Shown: positions 11,119 to 24,700, counted from the first letter of the stretch. The stretch: 64,000 bases of DNA from Penelope pileata (GCA_013396635.1 WBMW01000464.1:890062-954061); one strand, 5' to 3'. Notes: generated from the sequence alone by a model not told the origin. Numbers and translations: made by a program.

Positions 11119-11142
11119 TATACTCTCATTTATGAGAGTATA
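11119..11142. repeat. Perfect 11-bp hairpin, 2-nt loop
   Basis: TATACTCTCAT (11119-11129) is followed by TT and its reverse complement ATGAGAGTATA (11132-11142). Outside the stem, CATTA on the left and TAATG on the right also pair if a two-base bulge is allowed. No function is known. Confidence 0.8.
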
Positions 11143-11943
11143 TGTAATGTGCTTCTTAAGCGATTGCTGTTCAGTTGGAGTTGATGAGCTCAAGATAAAT
11201 TATAGCCTTCTGATTCTTATCATTTTCCTCTAAATTTTGTTCCAACAAAGTATAAGAAGTTTAAACTGGCTGGGTCTTTTCAGCGTCCTACCTCAATTTC
11301 TATTGCCCTACACACTAATCAGATATTTTAACAAAGACTATAATCTAGAAAATAGAGGTGCTTTGCACACTGCAGCCTCTTATATTATCACATCTTCGTT
11401 ATGGCTAATAAATGCTGACAGGACCTACCGAGGCTGTTAGAACCTAAGTATGTCTATACCCTACCTCCATTTCCATTCCCTTTCTTAAATGCTGCTGTGG
11501 CTGCCTGCATACTCTTCCTGACAGAAGACGGGCTCACTCTTCTAGCAAAGTATAAGCCACACACAGTAAGTTTATCCTGATGCTACTTGTCATTGAGTTT
11601 TTCTTTACTGTTTTGTAAAACAGATACGGCAAAGGGAATAACTGAAAGATAACAAGATAAAGGACAGGGTCTACAGAATATTTTCAAACTCATTTGTATT
11701 CCTTAAAAAGAGAATATGCTTGATATTGTTCTTTTTGCTAAAAAATCCAACAGGATTTAAGTGTAATTTTTTTTTTGAGTTTATTCCATTTCTATGTTTG
11801 ATTTATAGATGATCACTCTCACAGATGTACAACTGGTTTCAGTCCAGGCCTCTGCTACTGTAAGAGGGAGTATGATCCTGACATCACTGCAGCCATTCGC
11901 TTTGTTCCAAAGCTGGGAGCGTAGGCTGACTATTTTCCACAGA

Positions 11944-11967
11944 ATATATATATATATATATATATAT
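11944..11967. repeat. (AT)12 microsatellite
   Basis: Twelve uninterrupted AT units. Runs of this kind are often variable in length. Confidence 0.95.
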
Positions 11968-12427
11968 GTTTTGGTGGAAAAAATAATCTTTTAGGCTTGT
12001 CTGAAAGTGTTTTGCTGGTGGTGCCATTTCAATTTTGACTTCATAGCAACTTCATGTCTAACAAAAAGAAATTGAAATGAAAAACTGCTTCAGATTGAAA
12101 AATCAATGTTACAATCAACAATTTTTCAAAATGTTTTCTGTCTCCAAAAAAGAACAAGAGAATATTTTTTTCCTCTCCATTGTTTCAGAAATGTGATGCT
12201 CACATCATCTTTGCTTTATGCCCTATGCTTGAACTTCTGGATAAAAAGAAAATTCCACTCTCTTGGAAGTTGTAACATTTAACTATGATGAAAAAGATCT
12301 GGACAACCTGAACATCTAAACCAAGAAATAAAGCAAGATCCTTTATTTTTTTCTTTTTCCATCCCAGATGGCCTGATTTCTCAGCAATCTCAGGATTTGT
12401 GATAGCCGGATTTTTGATTTTTTTGGC

Positions 12428-12587
12428 TGCCCAGGGAGGTTGTGGAGTCTCCTTCCCTGGAGATATTCAAGACCTGCCTGGACGCCTACCTGTGCAACCT
12501 GCTGTAGGGAACCTGCTCTGGCAGAGGGGTTGGACTTGATGATCTCGCCAGGTCCCTTCCAACCCCTGCAATTCTGTGATTCCTCTC
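12428..12587 (+). mobile_element. CR1 LINE, 5'-truncated 3' end
   Basis: It begins abruptly at 'GGCTGCCCAGGGAGGTTGTG', runs through 'CCTGGAGATATTCAAGAC' and 'GGTTGGACTTGATGATCT', and ends 'GCAATTCTGTGATTCCTCT'. This is a plus-strand CR1 copy of about 160 bases. It looks less diverged than the copies at 870 and 6055, so it may be from a younger subfamily. An 89-codon minus-strand open frame across it is a repeat artefact. Confidence 0.93.
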
Positions 12588-14216
12588 CCCTCCAGTTAGC
12601 CATTTTCTTCACGCCATAGTTATTCTTGTGTGGAACTAGTCCTTTAATACATGATGAACATGCAGTCTTCAGTACTAATCACTGAGCTCCAAAAGGTTTC
12701 TTTACAGATCATTCCTATTCTCTCTGAGAGCAATGAACCGGTGCAGTCATTTTTTCATTCTCTCTTGCAGAAGCAGAGAGACTGCAATTTATGGGAGGAG
12801 GAGACATAAAAATTGTTTGAAATGCATTAGAACTGTTAAATGCATTAGAACTGTTTTTTTCTTTTTTTCCCAATTCATTCTCTCTGTTAAAATTCTAGCT
12901 CCAGGTGGTTTCTTTTGGAGCAAAACGTATTACTGCAGCTTCTAGGTTGGTCCCTTCCACATGCTCAGCCCTCCCTGGCTCACAAGACTCATGATGTTGC
13001 TTCAACCCAGGAGCTCTCTGGATCATGTGGCAGCAGTGCATGAAGTCCTGGTTACCTTCTGTTACCAAAACGGACTGACCATGCTCTAGCGTCTCTGGCT
13101 GATTGGCTTTGCAGGCTTACTATGCTGTGGTTCCTCTTTCCGCAGGACATATCGTGTCCTCTGATCTGAGAGTGCTTACCTCCATGCTGTACTTCCTATC
13201 CCATTGCTTCCACTCTATAGTAGATCAGTGTCAGGTGATCAGCGTCTGCAGTGTGAGACACCATAGTGGATCTGCAAGGTTTGGTAGCGATCAAGGTGAC
13301 CATTGTGGAGGTAGATTTGCCCACGTCTGCCTGCAGTGGTTTTTCCTACTCCTATCTACAGCACCTGGTGTTGGTCACTCTCAAAGAGAAAGACTGAGCT
13401 AGATGGATGCAGCCTGGCAGGTCTTGTGTTCCCAGCTGCTGCTGTTTGCTAATGAACAAAGCAGGATCTGTTTGTTCACTTTTCACAATGCTGTATTATT
13501 TAGGGGTTCATTTTTCATGGAGAAAAAAATACTGAAAGCACTTGAGGCATTTAGAGAAGCTCAAAATTCCAGAAAAAAAAACCTTTCTGCTTGTATGGTT
13601 TCTGCTGCCTGAATCAAATTGAATATTGATAGAGATAATAGATCTTAATTTATGCCACAGGATGTCCATGCCAGGTTGCCTTCAGGTGTTTGAGGAAAAA
13701 ACCTACACTTAGCTAAATCCAAACCCACTCCATAGACTCCATTGGTAGAAGCAATCCATGTATATAATTAATGAAATCATCCGTATTTTATCTCTAGATC
13801 CTGGCTCCGTACCTTTAACTGTTTAAAAGATTGGTAGATGGCCTTCAGTTGTCCATGGACATGTCTGGCAAGGAGTGCTTGTCTTACTATTGTTCGCAGT
13901 TACTCTAAAGGAAGATCTGATAGCAACACTAAGCACTGGCTTTGGGAGTCCTGCTGTCCTGGATCAGGATGAGGACAGAAGATTATGCCTTTTGGGAGAC
14001 GAGTGCTTCTGTATTATACTCTGATGATTAGGGAAGAGTTCCAAGCATCCAAATCAGAGAAGAGAAAGTGCTCATGCTGGATCTGGTCAAAAAATGTTCT
14101 AGGGTGGTTGGGTTGACTGGTGTGTGTTGGAGTCAATTTGGGAGCAGAGAGGAAAGCTGAAAAATGGAAGACCATCTTGGGCACTGCATCTATTCTCTGG
14201 GGAGGATTTTGTTGCC
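12588..14216. other. Non-coding stretch
   Basis: It contains an 18-base tandem duplication at 12821-12856. Open frames at 13103-13402 and 13403-13612 have no splice support or recognisable motif. No transposon was recognised. Confidence 0.45.
12821..12856. repeat. 18-bp tandem duplication, 2 copies
   Basis: AATGCATTAGAACTGTTA is followed directly by AATGCATTAGAACTGTTT, a single-base difference. The second copy runs into a T-rich stretch. This looks like a recent slippage event. Confidence 0.9.
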
Positions 14217-14237
14217 TTTTTTTTTTTTTCTTTTTTT
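14217..14237. repeat. Poly(T) tract
   Basis: T13 followed by C and T7. Simple sequence. Confidence 0.9.
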
Positions 14238-17200
14238 AAATTTGTTTTTATTATATTGGAAGGTTTTGTGGTTGTGTTCTGGTTTTCTAATTGACTATAA
14301 GAACATGTATGTTTTTCACCAATGTCAGCATTTCTGTACAAAGAAAAAGTGATTTTTTTTACAGCATGAAATGACTTCCAGCAGTAGGATATTGTAGATG
14401 CAGAGATAAGCAGTAATGTGTGCTGGAAATGACTGTGTGAGAGAAGGGGGGAGCAAGAACACTGAGGAGCAAAATTCTTGGACTGAAGAATTTTCCTATT
14501 AAAAATGAGAGATTCAGCAGTGTAGTATATGTATATCTAGCAATCCTGCCAACTTGTCTTGGATACAAAAGGATGCAAAAAATCAAAATATTTGAAGTCA
14601 ACATTGTTTTAAGTGCAACTTTTGTGACTTATAGTGGGGTTTCATTCTGATGATTCAGCAAGAACAACAGCCAAATCAGTTAAACCAGTGGTACATAATC
14701 TATCACGTGAAAATGGAAACCTAAGCACCAATTTCACTTAACCACAACTCTTCTTTTGGGAATTTGGGAAACAAGCCCAGGAAGACGAGGCTCCAGAAAG
14801 AGCTCTGAGTGGAGAACTATGCCATGGGGCAAAGGAGATTAAGAGAAACGTGCCATGTTTTGAAAGTGTTTGCTTCATACTAGGCTCATCTGCAAAGCAT
14901 TTTTGACTCACTAGAAAGTATAAGGGAAAGGTACTACGTAGTCCTGGGCATAATATAAGAGAAACTGAATGTGAACCTACCCTTTCCACAAAGAACTGTT
15001 TTTCTCCTTCCCTACTCAGTTCCTTCAGGCTTGCTAGCTGGTAAATAAAATACATGTATGCATAAGAACATTTCTATCTTCTCTGAACAGGAGAAGACTT
15101 AAAGCCCTGGAAGTGGGAATTTAATACATTTTTTAAATGCATTTGGATCCCCTTCCATGAAATCCAAAGTAGTCATTAATTTGTCAGTACCTTTGGAAGG
15201 AGAAAACCTACAGCTTTTACTTTGGGTTTCCTCAAAATGACTATCTTCCTGCAGTTATTCAAAGCTCCCAGCATTGTAGGAACCAAAAACATACTCCAGT
15301 GCTTTTCAGTGGTGGTTGATGGTTCCACTTCATGGAATCAAAAGCTCAGGGCATCATGAAGAGATGAATAGGAATGCTAGAAGGAGGGTTCAGGGCAGCG
15401 ATTGATTGGCTGTGATGATGATGGTAGGGGAAGGTTTAAGTGGCATGTAGAAATGGTGCTCTTCACTGTGGTAAAAACTTGTAGGGCTAGCTTCAACCAA
15501 GTGCCATGTAACAACTGTCACTCTGCTTGTCTGCCTGACTTGTTACCTCCAGACTGAATTAAACAGTCTCTGTTCTGTGCTTCTCCTAAGCAGCAGGAAT
15601 ATTTATGTGGCAGCTTTCAGACTCGTCTCCTGCTGCAGGGATGGCCTCTGTGCAATCTCGTTGTGGGACAGTGCTTTCCATCTTGCCAGCAGCTCCTGCA
15701 CCAGATGAAGAATCAGCTATGGTCCCATAGGCTCCCCATACTTAAGACTGTGTACTGAGGCAAGGCAAAATGCGAATCTTTCCAACCTTGCCAGCTGTGG
15801 GTTACCCTCGGCACGTTCCTGCTTACTCAGCTGCTTGTGTATCCGGACAGCAGTATTTCCCCCAGTGTCTAAATCAGGATTTTAGGCAGGTGAACTGCAG
15901 GTGACAACCTAGACAGTGGGCATTTATATATGTGTTTTTCAGGAATATCTTTTGTACGGTCTTGTTTGGTAGGCTGACAAAATGGCTTTTATTACTGCAA
16001 ATTGATTTTGCAGTGTTTTGTTTCAGCTGTTCCGTCTCACCTAGAGGTTTTCTCACCTGGCTCAGGAAAGATGGGAACTCTGCTTGAAACAATCTGTGAG
16101 AAACATGAAAATATTCTGATCCAGACTTGGATGTGGATTTTCATTGCTCCAAAAAGCAAATCTGCTTCCAACCTGGTGCTTTTGCTCTGTCCTTGAAAGA
16201 GACAGGAGCAGCTAGTTGCAGAATGCAGATCTGTAGGAAGGTTTTCAACATCCCGCTGTGTGATGGCCTATACCTTGAATTTCATTTCAGGTCACTTTCT
16301 ATCATTGGGTACTTCATTTCTCATCTGTCCTATGAGTCCTACTTTACTGTACAATTGTTTAATGCCTCTGAAAGCTCCTGCCAACAGTTTGCCATCTGTT
16401 TAAAACTAAAACCATTTAGTTTCTCTTGATGTGAGACAAAACCATCTGATATGCAAATATGAACAGTAGGTGGCCAACTTATCTCTGTTTAATGTAAATG
16501 AAAACTCACAAACAATATGCAGGGGCTTCAGTAATGTTCTCCATCCGCAGACCCTTCCAGAGTGTCTCACTTAAAGCTAAGTGCAGCCAGCTCCTAGATG
16601 TTTGGGATTACATCTTCTCTCCATCTCAAGAGACTGTTCTTTCATCATTGCCCTTGTTGATTTAAAGTATGCGTGAAACTGCATGAAACTCGTTATGTCA
16701 TTTCAAAGGAAAAAAAGTATTGTTTGTGGGACTGAATTTGTGTGTTGTATGTGAGGCTGCATCCCAACTTTCACAAGGTTATAAAGCATTTTGTTGATCA
16801 GGGGAGAAAGATGGCCTTGCAGCTTGAGTGCCTGCTGGCTTCTGCTGACAATTGCCAGTTCCTTGCCTTTGATTTTTTCTGTGACCTTGGAAAAATCCCT
16901 TAGACCCAAGAACTTCTTGTGTGTGAAATAGTTTGAATACATCAGTTCAGCAATTAAGTTCTAAATGATTCTCAGATTCCTTGTGTCTTTAAAATATTTG
17001 TCTTCATTCTCTTGAATGTCCCTGATGTGAACGGGGAGGGAAATGACTGCTCATTATGTCTATTAAAGAGGAATAAGGGCTGTCAGATGAAACTAGCAGA
17101 AGGTAGATTAAAAGCAAGAAAATGCAGGCAGCTCTTCAGAGACTTGTGTGTAACGCTACTGGCCAAAGTTACACTGGATGCAAGGAGTTTTTCAGGTTCA

Positions 17201-20200
17201 GGTTGAGACAGGAGAAGCTATTGAAGGGAAGCATACTGCGAGGGTTTCTAAGACATGAAAACAAAGTCCAGCTGAGAGAGGTGGAGGTTGGAGAGTATAT
17301 GGGGGAAACATCACTGTATGTTTGACTTGTTCTTGTATTCCTCCACAGAATCTCTCTCAGCTGTTGTCAGTCAGGATCCAAAGGCTTCTGATCAGAGCAA
17401 GTGCAGGTTAGCAGGCTAAAATGACAGCGAGGCGTGCTGTGACCATGCTTGTAGGTCAGCTCTGAACATCTCTGTTGGATACAACATAGAGGGCAGGTGT
17501 TGATCCTGCTGCTGGACATGGACTTTGCTGTGGCTATGCTACTATGTGGGAAACAAAAATTTTCCATCTGACAAACTGATAGTGACTGCTGCATGACAAA
17601 ACTCCTCTCCAACCCTTCTTTGGCTGTTAGCAGCCTTGGCTTTCAAAAGTGCCTTTTATTACTACAGGCCATTTTCTCAAATTAAGGATCTAAAAAGGAG
17701 GCAAAAGGGAATTACTTTATATCAAAAATACACATTTCAGTTGAGGTGAATCAACATGAAGCAGCAGAGAAATCAATAATGATGCATCATAAAAGCTAGA
17801 ATCTGTAGGAACACTTTTTCCTAGTGGTGTTGGATTCTAGCTGAAACAGTGACTCACCGTTTGAAGCACTGGAGGAAGAGACCTCTGCAGCAGGTCTCAA
17901 ATTAATAAATTTTTCTTGGGCTGTTAGGTTGGGGTCCCTGCTGGCATGACTGGAATAAGAGGCAGAAGTAAAGAGGAAGGTGGGGAGGGCACAGAAACAC
18001 TGTGGAGGGAGGAGGGTGGGTAGGAAGGCAGCGGGATGGAAGGTAAGGAGATAAAGGGAGTCATCAGGCTTAGGCTAAAAAGACTTGAAACAACTGCTTT
18101 AACAGTTTACAGAGAAACAGAAGTCTCCAGAAACCTTGCTAGATAAGGAAGAGATGTCCTGGAAAAGTAGCTGTACAAGGAAGGAAGCAGACCGGTCTGT
18201 AGTGAGTTGCAGTGCGATGATATAAAAAGGCCACACAGAGTCTGCAAGCTCTGGGCACTTAGTAATCAAGTCAGATTTTTGGCTTTCCAAAATATTGCCC
18301 TCTGTGTTTCTGCCGTACTCTTTAAAGTGATCTAATGACTTAAGGAAATATTTTTCAAAAGCTATCATTAGGACATATAGGAGCATGCATCTCAGTTCTT
18401 CTCAAATACTCATGTCTTTTTAAGTGCTCTCAGAATCTACCTAGTTATCGTTATCTATAATCCAACTCAATTGCAATGATTGCATTTTAATTTTCCCTTT
18501 CATTTATGAAATATTAGTGATCTTTTTAGCTGCTCGAAAGATAAAGGACAATGATACAAATTGTATTTCTTCCAACTTACATTTGGAATATTAGTTCCTA
18601 GCCTTCAGTTTTTATCATTCCTGATAAACTGATGATAGAGAGAAGGGAGCAACAAAGGGAAATCAAAGCCTTGTTTGTTCAGTATTGGAGTATGTATCAA
18701 TTCCAAACCAAATGCTTCTGGCAGCTACGAAAAAAGGGATTCAAAAGAAGAAAGATTGTAAAGGGAGTGTTGTTTGCACTTGCATTCAAGATCATCATTA
18801 ACAATAATGAACAGTACGAAATAGGGAATTCTCAGGGGAGCATGCATCTTTGAAGGATAAGGTAATGCCATTGTGTGCTGTGAGTGGTTACATGAATTGA
18901 TGCCCTGATCACAGGACTTCAGAGAAGGCACTAGCAAATTGGTACATTACTCTAACAGTTTGAAAAGTGTAAACTATTCACAAGTGCACGCATGCTTCAA
19001 GAGCAGAATTTTTCTCCCTGGAACCCTCCTCCTGTTTCTTGCTTTTCTTCTATCTTATTGTGCTTGAACACACACTTCTTCAGGTGTCTTCAGGCAGAGG
19101 AGTATTTGGTGCAGTTCCTAGAGCCATTCTTTGTGTAGAGATCATGCATTAATCTGATTTCAGTATCAAGTTGCCTGATCCAACCAAAAATGCACTGCAA
19201 GAATATGAAAGTGTGTAGATAATGAATCTGTCCACTTTTTCATGGAACTTGCCTTGTTTCATTGGAGGTGGAACTGTCACTCATGAAAACTGAGAGTCAG
19301 AGTACTGGTTTAGCAGTAAAGGCTGCATCCCTTGGTTTTTAGCTCCAGAACAGGTTATGGACTCTAAAGTAAGAGACAAGCACTTGCCAAAGGAGTCTGG
19401 GTGACTTTAAGTCTTTGTTTTAAAAAATGACTTAATTTAAAATTTTGAATATCATCCAGCTCTGTTTAAAACAAAAAGGGAACTTAATGGTTTTGGGGCT
19501 CTGAAGTTCTTGTAAATTTCCAATGAACAATATTTTAGTCAATCCAGTGGTCACATTTTGATTTGCTGGTTTCTCTTTTGGGAAGAAGACATATATTTCC
19601 TTACTTCTTCAAACTAGAAACTGCCAGGCTTTCAGTTGTCCAGCTGTCTACAGAGTTTTGTCTGTTGTCTGTTAGCTCAGTTCATTCCAGGTGAGGATCA
19701 GGTCTCGTGACTGGTTTACTTATGATCAACAGCAAAATTTGAGGCCGCTCTAGCTATTTTCATTTTGGAGAGTGGGGAGTGAGGTGGTGTTTGTGAACTC
19801 ATTTTCTGTTCATGATGCTTTAATAGCAACTGAGTCAGCTGTTTTAACATTACGCTGTCCCTGGGCTCCATGCTGTTCAGAACTGTGGATCAAATCAAAG
19901 TGCTCAACAATACACATATACTGAAATGAAAGCTCAAAAAGTGGGATTGACGTGGGCTGCATTTGATATCCCTATCAAGGCATGAAAGGAGTGCAAACTT
20001 ATTCTCCTTTATCTTCTTCATGCTGATAGTACAATTTCCCATTCCCTTCAATTAAAATTTCATATTTCATTTAATTTTTTTTTCCAGACAGATGAATCAA
20101 CAGCTCATTACCAGGGACTCTTTCAATGCACTGAGTCCCAATAATCACTTAAAATTCCTACTGTGCCCATCAAAAAATGGTTGCTCTTTAATGTTGCACC

Positions 20201-20481
20201 TTACCTTGTGAACTGACCATATTCTCACCTTCTACTTATGTTTCTGAAATGGCTCTTCTTTGTGTCCTACTTGTCATAAGCAACTCAAAATATTATTTGG
20301 TTTCAGTTCTTGGCTCATATACTAAAAGCTTCTTATGCTCCTGAACTGTACTGTGAAGTTTAATGATTTCACATGCTGAGGACATTTGATGCAAACTTCA
20401 TTATCAGACTCACATATCTATTTCTCCCACACCAACATTAAGATCATACTGAGGGCTATATAGCTTTAAACATGAGCAAGG
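14238..20481. other. Long non-coding stretch
   Basis: No exon pair, RNA gene or transposon was recognised. Positions 17970-18060 are strongly purine-rich with several GGG runs. The open frames in this stretch (the longest are about 100 codons, for example 14738-15055 minus and 16127-16429 plus) lack motifs and splice context. Confidence 0.45.
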
Positions 20482-20496
20482 AAAAAAAAAAAAAAA
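20482..20496. repeat. Poly(A) tract
   Basis: Fifteen consecutive A's, with no upstream retroposon body recognised. Confidence 0.9.
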
Positions 20497-21492
20497 GGTA
20501 TGAAACGCAAGGCTGTGAGCCATAGCTGTGCTTTCTTGTTCACGCTCATTCATGACACAAGCTGTGTTTTTCAGAGAGGGAGAAGTAGTGTGGGTGGTGT
20601 TGGATATTTTACCCTTAGCAAAATCAGATCACTTCTTAAAAATTCCCATTTGGTACCTAGGAGCAGAATTGCAAGTAGTCTTTCAAATTATCAGCAAAAA
20701 AGTCGAAATTTAGGTTTCTTCTGGTTAGGAGAAAAACCCACCTATGTTACCATGAATGTTTATTTTTATGCAAATGCTTATGTTTAATCGTAAGTTTTCT
20801 GTGAAAAGTGAACCTCCAACTGTTCTTCTGGGTGAATTATGATCCCATTAAAAAATAAAAGCTCTCCTTGTGATAAATGTGATAAAGTTCTGTTTAGATT
20901 TGCTGCTATAGAATAAGATTCTCTTTCTGAAGAAAGACATTCACTAATATACTTAATGTTAAAAATAACATGAAATCTGTGGCTACCTTAATAATTTTCA
21001 AAATGTCTGTGAAAGCATCAGAGTGATGATATGGGAGGGAAGGGATAGCTATTCTGATCAGATGAACGCTCAGTTTTCTGGTCACACCATGTTTTAATTA
21101 ACTAGCTCTTACTGACTTCTCTAAAGTTGATAAGCAGTTCTCCAAAGTAGTTATCTGGCATCTGAACCAGATATTGCTTTTTTCTACATGCTCTGGTAGC
21201 TTCAATGTAACTTCAAAATTCACTGTTTTTCTTGAAATAAGGAAACTACAGCAGTTGCTAGCATTGCTGTAAGAACTGCTGGTGACTGTGGAAACAAACT
21301 TGCACAGTGTATATCAATAGGCCTGGCTGTTTCAGGAGACGTATCCTGGGGGACAGAGGGTAATTGCTACCTTTAACTACCTAGTTGGGATTGCTACAGA
21401 GAAGATGGAGCCCAAAATCTTCTTGGAGGTTCACTGCAGAAGGACAAAAAGTGATGCTTACATATTGCAGCGCAGGGAAATTATGACTAGAT
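20497..21492. other. Non-coding spacer
   Basis: No gene or known repeat was recognised. A 95-codon plus-strand frame at 20500-20787 overlaps another open frame and has no splice support. Confidence 0.45.
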
Positions 21493-21565
21493 ATCACAGA
21501 ATCACAGGGGTCTGGAAGGGAGCTCAAAGAGATCATCAAGTCCAATCCCCCTGCTAAAGCAGGTT
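21493..21565 (-). mobile_element. CR1 LINE 3' fragment, reverse orientation
   Basis: It reads 'ATCACAGAATCACAGGGGTC', then 'TGGAAGGGAGCTCAAAGAGA' and 'TCATCAAGTCCAATCCCCCT'. This is the reverse complement of a CR1 3' end. It stops at about 21565-21570, where a second CR1 piece in the opposite orientation begins soon after. Confidence 0.88.
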
Positions 21566-21584
21566 CCATACAGGATTTAACAAA

Positions 21585-21775
21585 AATGTCCTCACAGTGA
21601 GAGCAGCTGAGCACTGGGGCAGACTGTGGAGTTTCCATCCTTGGAGAGTTTCAAAAAGTGACTGGACAAGACCCTGAGCAACCTCGTCTACTGGAGTGCC
21701 GCTTGGTGCAAGAGTTCAAACTCAGGGTCCCACAAGGTACCTTACAACCTCAGCTGTGATGGTGATAATAGCATC
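21585..21775 (+). mobile_element. Degenerate CR1 LINE 3' fragment, plus orientation
   Basis: The pattern 'GTCCTCACAGTGAGAGCAGC', 'TGAGCACTGGGGCAGACTGT', 'GGAGTTTCCATCCTTGGAGA' and 'TTTCAAAAAGTGACTGGACA' follows the CR1 3' region in order, and then 'GGTCCCACAAGGTACCTTAC AACCTCAGC' matches the stretch just before the tail. It is more diverged than the neighbouring minus-strand piece. The terminal octamer repeats are no longer clear, so the right edge is approximate. Confidence 0.75.
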
Positions 21776-24700
21776 AAGCAAGTAAGAAAGATGTAGATCC
21801 AGCCAGATAGTGTGGGCACCTTAAATTCTCTAAGCCTAAGTTTGCTGGAGCCTGGTTTGCTGTCAGTCTATCGTACTGCTAAAGCAGTATGTAACTTACT
21901 AGGTAGTAGTAGATATAGAACTCTACATATGGAACTATGACTTACAGAAGCAGGTTTTACTTCACAGCTTGCCAACTTCAGTTCTCTAAGATGAATTCTG
22001 ATCACACACAACTAGAACTTGTCTTCAGGATGAGTCCAGAACAAACTTGTCTACAGCGTGTGGCTCTCAGAGTTGTTTCTTAGGATCATTCTGAAATGCT
22101 TTAAACAATGGCCAAAATGTGATTGAAGTCATTCAAGTTTTACTACTAGCTTTAGGAGGCTGAGCAATGGTAGAAAATTATTTTAAGGATCCCACTCAAA
22201 GCTTCTATTTTGGGACCAACTATTACTGGTGGATTGAAGCAGAAAATAATTAACAGTATATTGAGAACTTTAGAAATAAAATTTTTCTTTGACCTTGTTT
22301 GGATGCTTTTCGATCTACCCAGTTATAGATAAAATCTATACAGATGTCTGCGAAAAGCAGAGTTTTAAGTAAATGCATTTCGCTTGGTAACTGTCCCAAC
22401 ATGAGGATAATTAATCATTATTTCATCATCAGATAGGGGAAACAGAATCTGAACTATGTTACTGTGGTAACTGCTCTCACTGTTTGACTACACACTTGGG
22501 AATGTCACATTTTGAAAAAGACTCTTTACATCATTTATGGCTGCTCTTTTCCGTTTAAAAAAGGAAAGCCCTTAATTTCAATGTAAATAAGCCAACGGAA
22601 AAGCCAGTATTACTATTCTGAAGTGTACTCCACATTACATCTGGTAGGCTTGGACATAATTAATTACAAGTGGAATGTAAAGGAATGGTATGCCAAAATC
22701 TTTAAAGTAATTCCAAATCATGCCTTATGCCAATCTCACTCCCTGCCAGTGTGAACTGACATATCCTGTGGATGGGGTTTGATGTACTCTGGCACCTAGA
22801 AGAAACTGTCAGCAGATTTTGGAGATTAAAATGGGAGAACAGGTGCATGGCTCCTAATGGAATTTACCAACTCCAAGATAACACTTGCTAAGGGTTGTTT
22901 GACAACGAAAATCAGCATGTGTTCCCGGAGAGAATGGTAGCATTATCCAGACAGGAGACCAAAAATTTAACTCTCAGACACCTCCCTGGCCTTATTTGTC
23001 TGTGAGCAAACTTTCTTCCTTTTTTCCTTTTTCTCGTAGCAGTCCTTCACCCTAACCACTTGTCCTGATTTTCCTCAGCCTTAACACAGCCCAAACAGCA
23101 GTGGTAAGAAGGATTGTGTTGAAGTCAGTACGAATCTTATGGACTTGGAGAAGAGTCAGATTCTTAACCAAATCTGTGTATCTAGAAGCTGAAGTCATGA
23201 TCTGAGCCACTCAGACAGAGTATTAAGCCCGATAATCTGCTCATTTAAGTGGATAAGCCAGGTAGCAGAGAGTACTGGAGACACTTTAAGTCAGATTCAG
23301 ACTCCTCTGGAGCCCTAACTCTGTTAGGGAGGCAGTTCAGGCTTCAGGCCAAGCATGCTACCAATTCCAATAGCCTTCCTAAAAATGGAATTGCTATTAC
23401 TGGAGTGGAAGCCGTGTTGGTAATCAGGTGTATCCTTGTCTCATCTCTTTTTCGTGTTTGTATGGGAGCTCTGTGTTTAGTCTGGCAACAATAATTTATT
23501 CTAAAACTTTGGCAATAAAACAGCCTGAGGCCCTAGAAGGACCCCAGTGATGCCCTTTTGCAAGGGCATCCTGAGCCTGAACTGTGTTAAGACTGCACGC
23601 AAGGACAACGTAGACACAAGGTATATTTGCCTTGTAAGCCAACAGCTCTTTTCCAGAGTAACCAGAAACAATTACTAATTCCCATCACAGTCTCTGGTGG
23701 TGCCAGCTCCTGAAGCACTAGAAGAACAGTCTTCTGTATGGAGGAGGCTCTAGAGAAATAGTGCATTGCCCTCTGTTCTTATCACTGCTGCAGTGGTAAG
23801 CCAGCACCTATGACAATGTTTGCCTACTTCACTGCCACGGCAGCTCTAGAGGACTCCAGTAAAAGTCCCATTTTTCCTGATGCTTCCTTTTGTCTTGTCT
23901 ATTTTAGGCACCAATTCAGGAATCTTTCCATAGACAAAAAAGCATATATATTTAATGTCCCAGGGCTTTCTGAATAGCATAGTACAACTACAAAGGAACA
24001 GACAGTTACATGAAAACAGGACTTTTATATTTCAGCTCTGATCAGGTGGTTGTAAGGAAGCATCAGCTGGCACGAACTCTTTCAAATACAATTTTTTCTT
24101 CAGTTTTATGTTTCATACCTGGCCATGTGGGCAGGTACCTAAGTCCTTAAGTGCGGGCATTTGTGAGGCCTGTGTCCTGTGCTTGGCAGCTGTCAAATCT
24201 CAGACTACTCATTTCATCTCTCAGCTTTGAACAGGACCTACTGAGGGCAAGGATTTTCTTTCCTTATGTGTTTTGTGAGTACCTTAGGGAATGCAGACTT
24301 GATCTCAGGTGAGATTTGAATTTCACACCTAAGACAGTGCGTAACTGCTGTTCTAATAGGAACAGCTGTCTACTGTCTTTTAAGATCAAGCAGACTTTCT
24401 CAATCTAGTGCAGCACCTGTATTAGTTTCTCTTGAAACAGTGTAGGTTTCCGAGTCCAGAACAAAATCTGTTCCGTTGATTTCAGTGTGACGGTCAGTTC
24501 CTTGGAGTGCTGCTTTTTAAGGTGAGATAAAGTTTGCTACCTGAATTCAAGCATCAAATTTGACAGCACAGATCACTTTGTTTTACCTCTGTCATGAATG
24601 TAACAGCATGAGCTGTTCTTAAATTACTGTTTTATGCCTGCTTTGTGGTACATATGTCTTTGACTGGAATTGCTGAACAGTCTCTACAGGGGGACGTAGT

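Larger units (their letters stand above)
10006..12427. other. Non-coding stretch with one weak exon-like block
   Basis: A 118-codon open frame (10191-10547) is followed in frame by a good donor-like site, CAGAG then GTAAGG, with the GT at 10536. It lacks a convincing acceptor and a recognisable motif. The stretch also holds a perfect hairpin at 11119-11142 and an (AT)12 run at 11944-11967. AATAAA occurs at 11407 and 12327. Confidence 0.4.

Noticed and set aside
17970..18060. GGG runs as a G-quadruplex
   Set aside because: Only three closely spaced GGG runs occur together. The fourth is too far away for the standard pattern.
21710..21726. tRNA B-box-like GAGTTCAAACTC
   Set aside because: It falls inside a CR1 fragment, and no A box or cloverleaf can be drawn around it.
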